From CAYTWW01 sp043801855 (GTDB taxonomy: Archaea > Nanobdellota > Nanobdellia > Woesearchaeales > GW2011-AR15), in contig JAZDLQ010000036.1 of NCBI GenBank assembly GCA_043801855.1, positions 1-21,393 on the forward strand: DNA of 21,393 nt, in the 5' to 3' direction. Within the stretch, counting starts at the first letter, position 1, and every line of letters begins with the position of its first letter. This document shows positions 15,262-21,393 of the stretch, piece by piece. The notes under the pieces are model-generated. The model ran no database searches. It had not been told where the DNA came from and saw nothing but the letters and a program-made list of their open reading frames with translations. Made by a program: the position numbers and the translations under genes.

Positions 15262-16416
15262 ATGGCAGAAAAAAAAGATTATTATGAAACACTTGGAATA
15301 GATAGAAACTCGTCTAAAGAAGATATAAAAAAAGCATATAAGCGGCTTGCTAAAGAAAACCATCCGGATAGGTTTATGGATGCTAATGAAAAAAAGGCAG
15401 CCGAAGAAAAGTTTAAGAAAATTAACGAAGCAGCTGCTGTTCTAGGTGATGATGACAAGCGCGCGCATTATGATAATTATGGCGATGCTGATTCGAATTA
15501 TGATTTTTCACAGGCAGGATTCAGCGATTTTTCAAGGTTTTCAGGAATGGGCGCTGATTTTGATTTTGGGGATATTTTTGACCAGTTCTTTGGAGGAGGA
15601 GGCAGCAGCTTTTCCGGAGGCAGAAGGCGCTCTGATTTTACTGGTGATTCCTTAAGATTTGATTTGACAATCACGCTTGAAGAAGTGTCAACCGGAGTAG
15701 AAAAAAAATTCTCAATGCCACGGCTTGAGACCTGTAGTGACTGTAAAGGAAGCGGAGCCAAGCATGACGCTGATGTTGGCACGTGCCAAACATGCAATGG
15801 TACAGGACGAGAAACTGTTGTCAGAAGAACTCCTTTTGGGCTATTTCAGACTTCTTCTACATGCAGAAAGTGCAAGGGAGAAGGAACTGTTATTTCTAAT
15901 CCATGTAAGACATGCGGTGGTGAAGGCAGAGTAAAAACAAATGCAACACTGAAGATAAGGATACCTGCAGGAATTGAATCAGGGACAAGATTACGTGTTG
16001 CTGGCGAAGGCGATGCAGGACAAAGAGGGGGGCAATCGGGTGATTTATATGTTGTTGTGCAAGTTTCACCCCACAAGATTTTTGAGAGGCAGGGATCCGA
16101 TATTATTGTTGAAATTCCTATTTCGTTTACTCAAGCAACGCTCGGTGATACTATAGAAGTTCCCATAATCAACGGCTCGACTAAAATAAAAATACCTGAA
16201 GGAACCCAAAGCGGAACAATTCTTAATCTTAAAGGCAAAGGCCTTCCTTTTATGGATGGATACGGCCAAGGCTCTGAAAAAATAAGGATAACTGTACTTA
16301 CTCCAACAAGGCTTTCTAAAAAGGCAAAAGACTTATTAAAAGAGCTTGCAAAAGAAATGGGCACAGATTCTACGCCAAATGAAAGTTTTTTTGATAAACT
16401 TAAGAAAAAACTTTAA
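15262..16416 (+). CDS. dnaJ: Chaperone protein DnaJ
   Basis: A 384-residue full-length type I Hsp40, which delivers substrates to DnaK and stimulates its ATPase. The J domain covers 1-72 with HPD at 34-36. A Gly/Phe-rich linker follows (about 80-125). Four zinc-binding repeats follow at about 158-225 (CSDCKGSG, CQTCNGTG, CRKCKGEG, CKTCGGEG), then the two C-terminal beta-barrel substrate domains. Length and order are those of the family. No dnaK or grpE is visible in the window. It is transcribed away from the sensory island from its own promoter and converges with the zinc mini-protein gene. In archaea the DnaK system is generally thought to derive from bacteria by transfer. Confidence 0.97.
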   Translation: MAEKKDYYETLGIDRNSSKEDIKKAYKRLAKENHPDRFMDANEKKAAEEKFKKINEAAAVLGDDDKRAHYDNYGDADSNYDFSQAGFSDFSRFSGMGADFDFGDIFDQFFGGGGSSFSGGRRRSDFTGDSLRFDLTITLEEVSTGVEKKFSMPRLETCSDCKGSGAKHDADVGTCQTCNGTGRETVVRRTPFGLFQTSSTCRKCKGEGTVISNPCKTCGGEGRVKTNATLKIRIPAGIESGTRLRVAGEGDAGQRGGQSGDLYVVVQVSPHKIFERQGSDIIVEIPISFTQATLGDTIEVPIINGSTKIKIPEGTQSGTILNLKGKGLPFMDGYGQGSEKIRITVLTPTRLSKKAKDLLKELAKEMGTDSTPNESFFDKLKKKL

Positions 16417-16437
16417 AAATATTAAGAACAGTGTTTT

Positions 16438-16614
16438 TTACTCTAATTTTTCAAGATAATCAAGAGAACTGAAATTCTCAGTTGCACATTCTGTACAGTA
16501 GCAATCTTTTGTGCTTCCTTTTATGCAGTACTCTGCTATATTATCTTCGCAGACAACGCATTTTTTTTTCTTAGGGTCAAGCTCCCTTTTTAATTCTTCC
16601 CCGATTGAATCCAT
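16438..16614 (-). CDS. 58-aa cysteine-rich zinc-binding mini-protein
   Basis: Starts MDSIGEELKRELDP and ends SLDYLEKLE. Six cysteines at 19, 22, 30, 38, 40 and 43 give CVVC, then C, then CYCTEC, enough for a zinc ribbon or knuckle with one or two metals. A TATA-like TTTAAATA at 16639-16646 on the minus strand lies about 28 bases before the ATG, so the message is probably leaderless. It sits between the ends of dnaJ and sppA. The function is unknown. Compact proteins of this kind are common in small archaeal genomes, often linked to RNA or translation, but I have no specific evidence for that here. Confidence 0.75.
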   Translation of the reverse strand: MDSIGEELKRELDPKKKKCVVCEDNIAEYCIKGSTKDCYCTECATENFSSLDYLEKLE

Positions 16615-16660
16615 GAATATTATATTAAATTAATTTGGTATTTAAAAAAATTTCTTATTT

Positions 16661-17563
16661 TTAGACCCTTGCAACCATAGGAAAACTTGATTTGCTACCC
16701 AAAATCTTCTCCAGCGGCAATTTTTGCAAAGATAGCGAACTTAGTATTTCAAAAAAAGAAGGCTCTTTTTTATAGCTGGTGATTCTTATTGTTTCGTTTA
16801 GCCTATTTTTAAGATAAGCTTTGGCGGTATCTTTATTTCCAAGTTCGTCAACAAGGCCAAGCTCTTTTGCTTCGATGCCAAGATAAATCATTCCTGTTGC
16901 AAGCTCTCTTGTTTTTTCAACTGTTAGATTTCTATTTTGTGCAACTTCCTGTATAAAGAAATAATGAAGCTTGTTAAGCATTGCCTGATAAAGGGTTCTT
17001 TCCTCACCAGTCATGTTTTTGAATGGAGTCCCAATATCTTTATACTTTCCTGCAACCAGCCTTTCATATGATACGTTAAATCTTTCAAGCAGCTCTGAAT
17101 ACTGTAAGAATGAGCCATATACGCCGATGCTACCAGTCATTGACATCCTGTTTGCAATTATATAGTCACAAGATGATGCAATCCAGTATGCTCCGCTGGT
17201 TCCAATTTCTCTAATCACTGCAACGTTTGGTTTTTTTAGTTCTTTAATCCTCTGCGCTATCTCATCAGTTGCAACCGGAGTTCCGCCGGGTGAATTTATA
17301 TCAAAAATTATTGCTTTTATAGAAGGATTTGAATCTGCTTTATCTATTAGTTCAATCAATTCATCTGAAGTAATAGTATCATCGCCGAATACGCCTCCTG
17401 AATCAAAGCTTGAAATGACTCCTGTTATTGGAATAAGTGCAGTATTTCCATCAGACATATCAAGAGCACTTGCTGTAGGCAGGCTTAAGAAAAACGAGGT
17501 AACCAGGCTTAGTATCCAAAGAGATCCAATAATTGCAGCGCTTACTAATATTTTATTTTTCAT
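16661..17563 (-). CDS. sppA: Signal peptide peptidase SppA (S49 family)
   Basis: A 300-residue membrane-anchored serine protease that degrades cleaved signal peptides. It has one N-terminal TM segment (about 5-27), then the protease domain. The catalytic Ser is S123 in GTSGAYWIAS, and the general-base Lys is K175 in AGKYKDIGTPF, with the 52-residue spacing known from the Bacillus and Thermococcus enzymes. DINSPGG near 88-94 is the usual oxyanion-region motif. It is the short, single-domain archaeal/Gram-positive form. The start overlaps the RDD-protein stop by four bases (ATGA), with GAGGT nine bases upstream. With six lipoproteins exported nearby, a role in signal-peptide turnover is plausible but not specific. 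Confidence 0.95.
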   Translation of the reverse strand: MKNKILVSAAIIGSLWILSLVTSFFLSLPTASALDMSDGNTALIPITGVISSFDSGGVFGDDTITSDELIELIDKADSNPSIKAIIFDINSPGGTPVATDEIAQRIKELKKPNVAVIREIGTSGAYWIASSCDYIIANRMSMTGSIGVYGSFLQYSELLERFNVSYERLVAGKYKDIGTPFKNMTGEERTLYQAMLNKLHYFFIQEVAQNRNLTVEKTRELATGMIYLGIEAKELGLVDELGNKDTAKAYLKNRLNETIRITSYKKEPSFFEILSSLSLQKLPLEKILGSKSSFPMVARV

Positions 17564-18066
17564 TCTGTATATACCTCAACTGCTCTGGTTTTTGCAAAAA
17601 AATCACTTAACCGAACTCCTCTAAATGCAAAATTTACAATATCAATAACTATAATAAAGCTCACCAAAACAAACAGGTTCCTAATTAAGCACTGATAAAA
17701 TTTTAGCTTTTTTTCTTTTGGGTCAATATGCTTAACAGTAAGCTTTAAAAAAATCTTTCCCGGTGTTTGCGATAAAATATATTCAAACAATACAAAGTAA
17801 ATATAGGCGATAATTAATACAGCCATATTTATTGAATTGACTTTATCGATTACGGCTGTGTTTTTAGTAAAATAATCATTTAATTGCGTGATGGTTTCAA
17901 GAATATTTTCATTTTCTGATAATGGAACATACTTTGAAACGATATTAAAAAGAGGCGATGTAATTAATAGAACAATTGCAACATCAATTAAAAAAGCAAA
18001 CAGTCTTTTCCAGATTGACGCATTTACTTCAATTTCTCTTCTTTTTGGAAGTCTTAATCCTGGCAT
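17560..18066 (-). CDS. RDD-family membrane protein
   Basis: A 168-residue protein with RDD landmarks: WKRLFAFLIDVAIV (R and D) at the start of TM1, QTPGKIFLKLTV after TM2, and the closing RLSDFFAKTRAVEV. Three or four TM segments are present. The start MPGLRLPK at 18066 is chosen because a TATA box (CTTATAAA on the minus strand, 18089-18096) lies 27 bases upstream, giving a leaderless message. The upstream in-frame ATG at 18141 would precede that promoter. It is co-transcribed with sppA with a four-base overlap, a recurring pairing of unknown meaning. RDD proteins have been linked to ion transport or membrane-protein quality control; no specific substrate can be read here. Confidence 0.85.
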   Translation of the reverse strand: MPGLRLPKRREIEVNASIWKRLFAFLIDVAIVLLITSPLFNIVSKYVPLSENENILETITQLNDYFTKNTAVIDKVNSINMAVLIIAYIYFVLFEYILSQTPGKIFLKLTVKHIDPKEKKLKFYQCLIRNLFVLVSFIIVIDIVNFAFRGVRLSDFFAKTRAVEVYTE

Positions 18067-18088
18067 CTTTTTTGTTAAATATGAGCAG

Positions 18089-18096
18089 TTTATAAG
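18089..18096 (-). promoter_or_regulatory. TATA box of the RDD-sppA operon
   Basis: CTTATAAA on the minus strand, centred about 27 bases before the MPGLRL start. It decides the start codon of the RDD gene. A stronger-looking ATATATAAA near 18140 may be a second promoter. Confidence 0.55.
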
Positions 18097-18243
18097 GTTT
18101 ATGGGACATTTTTTGTATTCCTGTATGTAAAAACACAACATTTATATATTGGTATACTATTTTATATATTAGTTTATAACTTATGTAATTATTTTGTATA
18201 AACAAAAAATTACTAAATAGAGTGCAAGAATGGCAACTTTGGC

Positions 18244-18396
18244 ATGGATGCAAAAAAACGCATCCTGCCTATTTTCCATGAATGCATTAGAAATAACACA
18301 TTAAAGCGCATTTTCTGGGAATGCAACAGTCCAGCAGAATATGCTGTAAAGAAGCTTCCCGCAATGTGCTTCCCACCTTTAACGGAAAAGGATTAG
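18244..18396 (+). CDS. Possible 50-aa protein
   Basis: A frame starting MDAKKRILPIFHECIRNNTL and ending PLTEKD, with three cysteines and balanced charge, in the 364-base gap between the RDD gene and the Nudix-MazG gene. It is followed within ten bases by a hairpin with a T-rich flank. I see no ribosome site and no convincing TATA box at the leaderless distance, and I do not recognise it. The rest of the gap holds only AT-rich DNA with TATA-like runs near 18140-18175. Confidence 0.3.
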   Translation: MDAKKRILPIFHECIRNNTLKRIFWECNSPAEYAVKKLPAMCFPPLTEKD

Positions 18397-18405
18397 CATA
18401 ATGTT

Positions 18406-18427
18406 TTTTTTGGTTTTTACCAAAAAA
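18406..18427. terminator. Hairpin between convergent genes
   Basis: TTTTTTGGT and ACCAAAAAA pair as a perfect 9-bp stem around a TTTT loop. T-tracts appear on either strand, so it could end transcripts from both sides: the possible small gene on the plus strand and the Nudix-MazG operon on the minus strand. Confidence 0.45.
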
Positions 18428-18430
18428 TGC

Positions 18431-19225
18431 TTAGTGCCCCTTTTCCTTTTTTTTTATTTCTCGCCAGTTTTTTGTGACTTCTTCAGCTGTCAGATGCTTT
18501 CCTCTAAGCTCTCCGAAAACATGCGGATGGCGCCTAATCATCTTTTCAATCACACATTTTATAGATTCTGCAATAGTGAATTCATTACTTTCTTCTGCTA
18601 TTGCAACAATTAACATCAGGCACTGGAAAATATCTCCCAATTCTTCTTTTACATTTTCTAAATCGCTTTTATCTATTGCTTCTTCAAACTCAGATATTTC
18701 ACTCTTTAAATCTTCAAGCATTGTTTTAATTGTCTGTTTTTTGTCCCATGGGCATTCAGTTCTTAATTTTTTTTCAAGTTCGTAAAGCTTTTTGAATTCA
18801 TGTAAATAAGCGTTTTTTTTAGCAACAAGGTACTTTTTTACAAGCGCAAGCGATGAATCGTTAAGGTCGCTTCTCAGAATTGCATCCTGCGGCATTATCC
18901 AAACAATTTCATCAGTGTCATCTTCCATTGCTTTTGCGTCGTTCGATTTAGCTTTGCAAAGGTAGGAAAAAAATATAAAATGAGCTTTTCTGTGGAAATC
19001 AGACGGAAAAATGTGCTCTTTAGTTTCAATTAAATCCAAGACTTCAACGTCAAGAGAAGTTTCTTCTTTAATTTCACGCTTGACTGCATCAACTAATGTT
19101 TCCCCGGTTTCAAGATGGCCTCCGGGAACTATCAGCTTTTGATTCCATTTCTTTGAGCGCAGGAAAAGAATTTCTCCTCTGCTATTTTCAATAACAGCGC
19201 CAACTGCAACCTCCGGATAGTTCAT
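18431..19225 (-). CDS. Nudix-MazG fusion, nucleotide-pool sanitising enzyme
   Basis: A 264-residue two-domain protein. The Nudix domain covers about 1-135, with the box GHLETGETLVDAVKREIKEE at 36-55; REIKEE holds the metal-binding glutamates, and the last Gly of the classical box is replaced by Thr/Ser. The MazG-like domain covers about 140-260, with CPWDKKQT, the metal-binding SEISEFEE (about 175-182) and EELGD (194-198), and RRHPHVFGE. Both folds hydrolyse nucleoside triphosphates or related pyrophosphates, one often oxidised dNTPs, the other non-canonical NTPs. Joining them suggests a combined house-cleaning enzyme. The start overlaps the HAD phosphatase stop by four bases (ATGA), with GGTG as ribosome site, so a nucleotide-salvage context is likely. 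Confidence 0.92.
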   Translation of the reverse strand: MNYPEVAVGAVIENSRGEILFLRSKKWNQKLIVPGGHLETGETLVDAVKREIKEETSLDVEVLDLIETKEHIFPSDFHRKAHFIFFSYLCKAKSNDAKAMEDDTDEIVWIMPQDAILRSDLNDSSLALVKKYLVAKKNAYLHEFKKLYELEKKLRTECPWDKKQTIKTMLEDLKSEISEFEEAIDKSDLENVKEELGDIFQCLMLIVAIAEESNEFTIAESIKCVIEKMIRRHPHVFGELRGKHLTAEEVTKNWREIKKKEKGH

Positions 19226-19860
19226 CTGACAGCACCAATCAATTCCAGAGGCGAGCTTATAAATGTGTCAGCTCCCGAAAGCTGATATTTTGCATGCCAT
19301 CCATAAAGCACAGCTATTGTTTTTTTAATTCCTGCCATTTTTCCGGCTTCAATATCACCATCCATATCGCCTACAAAAACAGCCTCTTCTTTTTTTACAC
19401 CTGCTTTTTTTATTATCTGATACAGTAAGTCAGGGTCTGGCTTTAATTTACCATCTTCTGCTCCGACAATAAAATCAAAATAATCTATTAATCCGTTTTT
19501 TTTAAGCGCAGGCACCAATACTTTTCTGAAATTATTTGATGCAATTCCCAGAGTATAATTCTCTTTTAGCGTTTTAAGCACCAGTGAAATTTCCCGAAAC
19601 GGCATTACATTCATTTCCCTAAGAGACATTTCTTTTCTGAAAATTAAATTGACCTTGCTAATATCTTCAGCTGTTGTAATATTCCATTTTTTTAATGTTT
19701 TTTTGTAATCTAATTCAAAGAAAGACTGCCAGTTCTGGAGACAGTCCTTATGATTTTTAATGTTAAATTCCTTTGCTATTATTTCATAAACTTCTCTAAC
19801 AGCAGGAAGCGAATCAACAAGAACACCGTCATAGTCAAAAATAACTAATTTTGTTTCCAT
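19222..19860 (-). CDS. HAD-family phosphatase (phosphoglycolate-phosphatase type)
   Basis: A 212-residue HAD hydrolase of the PGP/Gph type with all four motifs: DYDGV (D9, D11), ASNN (S108), KLKPDP (K140) and GDMDGD (D165, D169). A helical cap of about 65 residues lies between motifs I and II. The substrate cannot be read: phosphoglycolate, pyrophosphate, sugar phosphates or nucleoside monophosphates are all possible. The overlap with the Nudix-MazG gene favours a nucleotide or sugar-phosphate housekeeping role. The message is probably leaderless. Confidence 0.9.
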   Translation of the reverse strand: METKLVIFDYDGVLVDSLPAVREVYEIIAKEFNIKNHKDCLQNWQSFFELDYKKTLKKWNITTAEDISKVNLIFRKEMSLREMNVMPFREISLVLKTLKENYTLGIASNNFRKVLVPALKKNGLIDYFDFIVGAEDGKLKPDPDLLYQIIKKAGVKKEEAVFVGDMDGDIEAGKMAGIKKTIAVLYGWHAKYQLSGADTFISSPLELIGAVR

Positions 19861-19880
19861 TTCTTAAAGAAAAATCTATT

Positions 19881-19892
19881 CAGTATATATGG
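19881..19892 (-). promoter_or_regulatory. TATA box of the HAD/Nudix-MazG operon
   Basis: CCATATATACTG on the minus strand, centred about 27 bases before ATG 19860, which implies a leaderless transcript. Confidence 0.6.
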
Positions 19893-19918
19893 TTTTCTGG
19901 TAAGATAAATACATAAGG

Positions 19919-20125
19919 CTAATTACCTGGATGGCTTATTATGTGATACACTACTTTTCCTATCGATGCAAGGCATAGAACCATAATTATCGGACTCATT
20001 ATTTTAGAGGGAATGCCAATACTCACAAATAAGACATTATGCTCCCAATCAATGTATGCTATCACAAAAAGCGCAAAAAAGGCAAGAAGGTATACTATTA
20101 GAAACAATAATTCTTTTTTATTCAT
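19919..20125 (-). CDS. Small two-TM membrane protein
   Basis: A 68-residue protein starting MNKKELLFLIVYLLAFF. TM1 is at about 5-25; a polar linker (DWEHN) follows, and a second hydrophobic segment near 37-58. I do not recognise the family. The ATG at 20125 is preferred over an upstream in-frame ATG at 20161 because a TATA-like CTTATA (about 20150-20156, minus strand) lies about 28 bases upstream and GGGGGA stands five bases before it. It is monocistronic, between xerA and the HAD operon. Confidence 0.6.
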   Translation of the reverse strand: MNKKELLFLIVYLLAFFALFVIAYIDWEHNVLFVSIGIPSKIMSPIIMVLCLASIGKVVYHIISHPGN

Positions 20126-20266
20126 CAAAATCCCCCAAATCATTAAGCAATATAAGCGCAAATTTATTCTTTGCTATTTTTTTTGCACGCTATGCGCGAA
20201 AGAAGGATGCAATATTAATACTAAAATATCCTGCGTTCGCTGTTTCTGGATTTCTGACAGTGCAAT

Positions 20267-21088
20267 TTAATCATCCAAGGGACTCTTAATTTTGCGAATA
20301 TTCTTGTTCGAAACTTTTGTATAAATCAAAGTTGTGCTGATATCTGCATGCCCCAACAGATCGCGGATGTATCTAATATCAGTGCCATTTTCCAAGAGAT
20401 GAGTTGCAAAAGAATGCCTTAAGGTGTGGGGAGTAATGCTTTTCCTTATGCCTGTTTTTATAGCTGCATTTTCTATGATTTTCTGTATTGTCCTCTGCGT
20501 ATATTTACCGTTCCTATTAGTCAAAAAGACATATCCTTCTTTATTGGGTGTCAGATTCATTAAACTTTCTTTAACTTTCAAAGAGAGCATGACAATCCTA
20601 TCTTTTTTACCTTTTGCTCTTTTTATGTGAATAAGGTTTCTGTCAAAATCTATGTCTTGCCATTTAAGGGTTATTATCTCGCTGATTCGTAAGCCGGCCG
20701 AATATCCTACTTGAATAATTAGCCTATGATTGATGTTTTTTGTAGATGAGATAAGCCTTTCAATTTCTTCTTTAGAAAGTATTACTGGAAGTTTCTTCTC
20801 TCTTTTGACATTTGGTAAATTATCCAAAACGTCTTGAATTTCTGAGCTGTCCTTCTTTATAATATTTAGATAAAATTTAATTGCAAAACATGCAGATCTG
20901 ACTGTTTCATCAGAGGCTCCTTTTTCAATAAGTGCAAGAAGAAAAACCTTTGGATGTTTATCTGATAATGCATAACTTTTAACATGATGCAGATAATTAT
21001 CTATTGTCTTTTGCGAATAACCCTTAAGCTTGCACTCTTGGATAACAATTGATTCTATTTCTGTTTTGTTAATAGGCAATTCATCCAT
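20267..21088 (-). CDS. xerA: Tyrosine recombinase, XerA type
   Basis: A 273-residue site-specific recombinase. The N-terminal SAM-like core-binding domain covers about 1-90, the catalytic domain about 100-265. The catalytic set is complete: Arg134 in AGLRISEI, a Lys in the beta-hairpin RAKGKKDR, His221 and Arg224 in HTLRHSF, His247 in LGHADIST and Tyr256 in LIYT. Length and a compact core-binding domain fit archaeal XerA, which resolves chromosome dimers at dif. The start is placed at MDELPINK because TATATATAA at 21111-21120 lies 28 bases upstream; the longer frame to 21145 would include that promoter. Integration of a mobile element is an alternative role, but nothing in the neighbourhood looks viral. 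Confidence 0.92.
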   Translation of the reverse strand: MDELPINKTEIESIVIQECKLKGYSQKTIDNYLHHVKSYALSDKHPKVFLLALIEKGASDETVRSACFAIKFYLNIIKKDSSEIQDVLDNLPNVKREKKLPVILSKEEIERLISSTKNINHRLIIQVGYSAGLRISEIITLKWQDIDFDRNLIHIKRAKGKKDRIVMLSLKVKESLMNLTPNKEGYVFLTNRNGKYTQRTIQKIIENAAIKTGIRKSITPHTLRHSFATHLLENGTDIRYIRDLLGHADISTTLIYTKVSNKNIRKIKSPLDD

Positions 21089-21110
21089 TAGTGAATTGAA
21101 AAAACCACAA

Positions 21111-21120
21111 ATATATATAA
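21111..21120 (-). promoter_or_regulatory. TATA box of xerA
   Basis: TTATATATAT on the minus strand, about 28 bases upstream of the chosen ATG, giving a leaderless message. Confidence 0.6.
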
Positions 21121-21147
21121 TTACGCATTTTATGGCAAATTCCATTA

Positions 21148-21174
21148 TTAAGCGTAGTTTTATTACGCTTAATA
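21148..21174. repeat. Perfect 10-bp inverted repeat upstream of xerA
   Basis: ATTAAGCGTA and TACGCTTAAT are separated by seven bases. It lies about 30 bases upstream of the xerA TATA box, in a position suited to a regulator site. The size is also reminiscent of a recombinase recognition site, but that is speculation. Confidence 0.6.
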
Positions 21175-21188
21175 CATGTTAAATCCAA

Positions 21189-21256
21189 TTTTTGCGAACT
21201 TTTTTTAATAAATTTAATTAGTCTCGCTTCGCTCGGAATTTATAAGTTCGCAAAAA
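21189..21256. repeat. Long hairpin with a 13-bp perfect outer stem
   Basis: TTTTTGCGAACTT at 21189-21201 pairs with 21244-21256. Inside it, ATAAATT at 21208-21214 pairs with 21237-21243. The tip carries CTCGCTTCGCTCGG. A wider imperfect inverted repeat, about 21170-21186 with 21300-21317, surrounds the whole hairpin. The rest of the stretch to the window end is G+C-richer, with repeated CGTTGCACT and TTCGCTC words and no confident gene. Confidence 0.6.
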
Positions 21257-21393
21257 CTTTGCTATCGCAATCCCGTTGCACTCTCGCCTAAAGGCTCGGA
21301 GGATTTAACAGGCATTAAACGGTTCGCTCGTTGCACTTCGCTCTCCCATATTTTTTCTTCGAGGGTCTCGGCTCTTGGGTTGCCTAGAGTCTC

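Noticed and set aside
18066..18141. A longer N-terminus for the RDD protein, starting MLCFYIQEYKK.
   Set aside because: A TATA box lies 27 bases before the inner ATG, and the extra residues are upstream of the family's conserved start.
20267..21088. The recombinase as the integrase of the sensory island.
   Set aside because: It lies about 5 kb outside the repeat-bounded region, behind housekeeping genes, and has the compact form of chromosomal XerA.
21088..21145. A longer N-terminus for XerA, starting MEFAIKCVIIY.
   Set aside because: The extension would contain the probable TATA box and is hydrophobic, unlike the family.
21262..21393. An open minus-strand frame of 43 codons running off the right edge (contains AETLEEKIWESEVQ).
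   Set aside because: It lies in repeat-rich DNA made of TTCGCTC and GTTGCAC words and overlaps an inverted repeat. One open frame in such GC-richer DNA is weak evidence for a gene end.

Overview
The window looks archaeal, probably from an uncultivated DPANN-type lineage (inference). The right-hand genes have TATA boxes about 27-30 bp upstream of their ATG, which implies leaderless transcripts. Downstream operon genes instead carry GGTGA/GAGG ribosome sites. There is also an archaeal XerA-type recombinase, a single-pass SppA and a cysteine-rich mini-protein of archaeal style. The DNA is AT-rich, except for short GC-richer stretches at both ends.

Layout. (1) 1-990: a GC-rich, foldable edge sequence, a two-TM mini-protein and a HEPN-like protein with an RNxxxH-type motif. 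(2) 1030-15150: a roughly 14 kb sensory island on the minus strand, bounded by two diverged direct copies of an unnamed ~260 bp element. Read in the direction of transcription it holds a dCache-HAMP histidine kinase, its response regulator, a dCache-HAMP receptor with no output domain and two amino-acid-binding lipoproteins. After a promoter-like gap come a stand-alone XylR_N/V4R sensor, a 64-aa protein, three more binding lipoproteins, a histidine-decarboxylase-like PLP enzyme, a sixth binding lipoprotein, a V4R-like protein, a second histidine kinase and a response-regulator remnant with an internal deletion. (3) 15260-21100: housekeeping genes, namely dnaJ, a zinc mini-protein, sppA with an RDD membrane protein, a HAD phosphatase overlapping a Nudix-MazG fusion, a small membrane protein and xerA. 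(4) 21145-21393: nested inverted repeats and no confident gene.

How the island may work (inference). Six solute-binding lipoproteins are present, but no ABC permease or ATPase gene. The lipoproteins keep the ligand-binding Arg and Asp of the amino-acid-binding family, while the residues lining the start of the pocket differ. Their N- and C-terminal edges are nearly identical. This fits a set of interchangeable extracellular amino-acid or amine detectors that dock on shared membrane sensors and signal through one response regulator. The XylR_N/V4R protein keeps, at a constant offset, the zinc- and phenol-contacting residues known from MopR/DmpR, so a cytosolic aromatic sensor seems to be part of the set. 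The decarboxylase could make or remove a sensed amine. I know of no described system with this combination, but I could not search for one.
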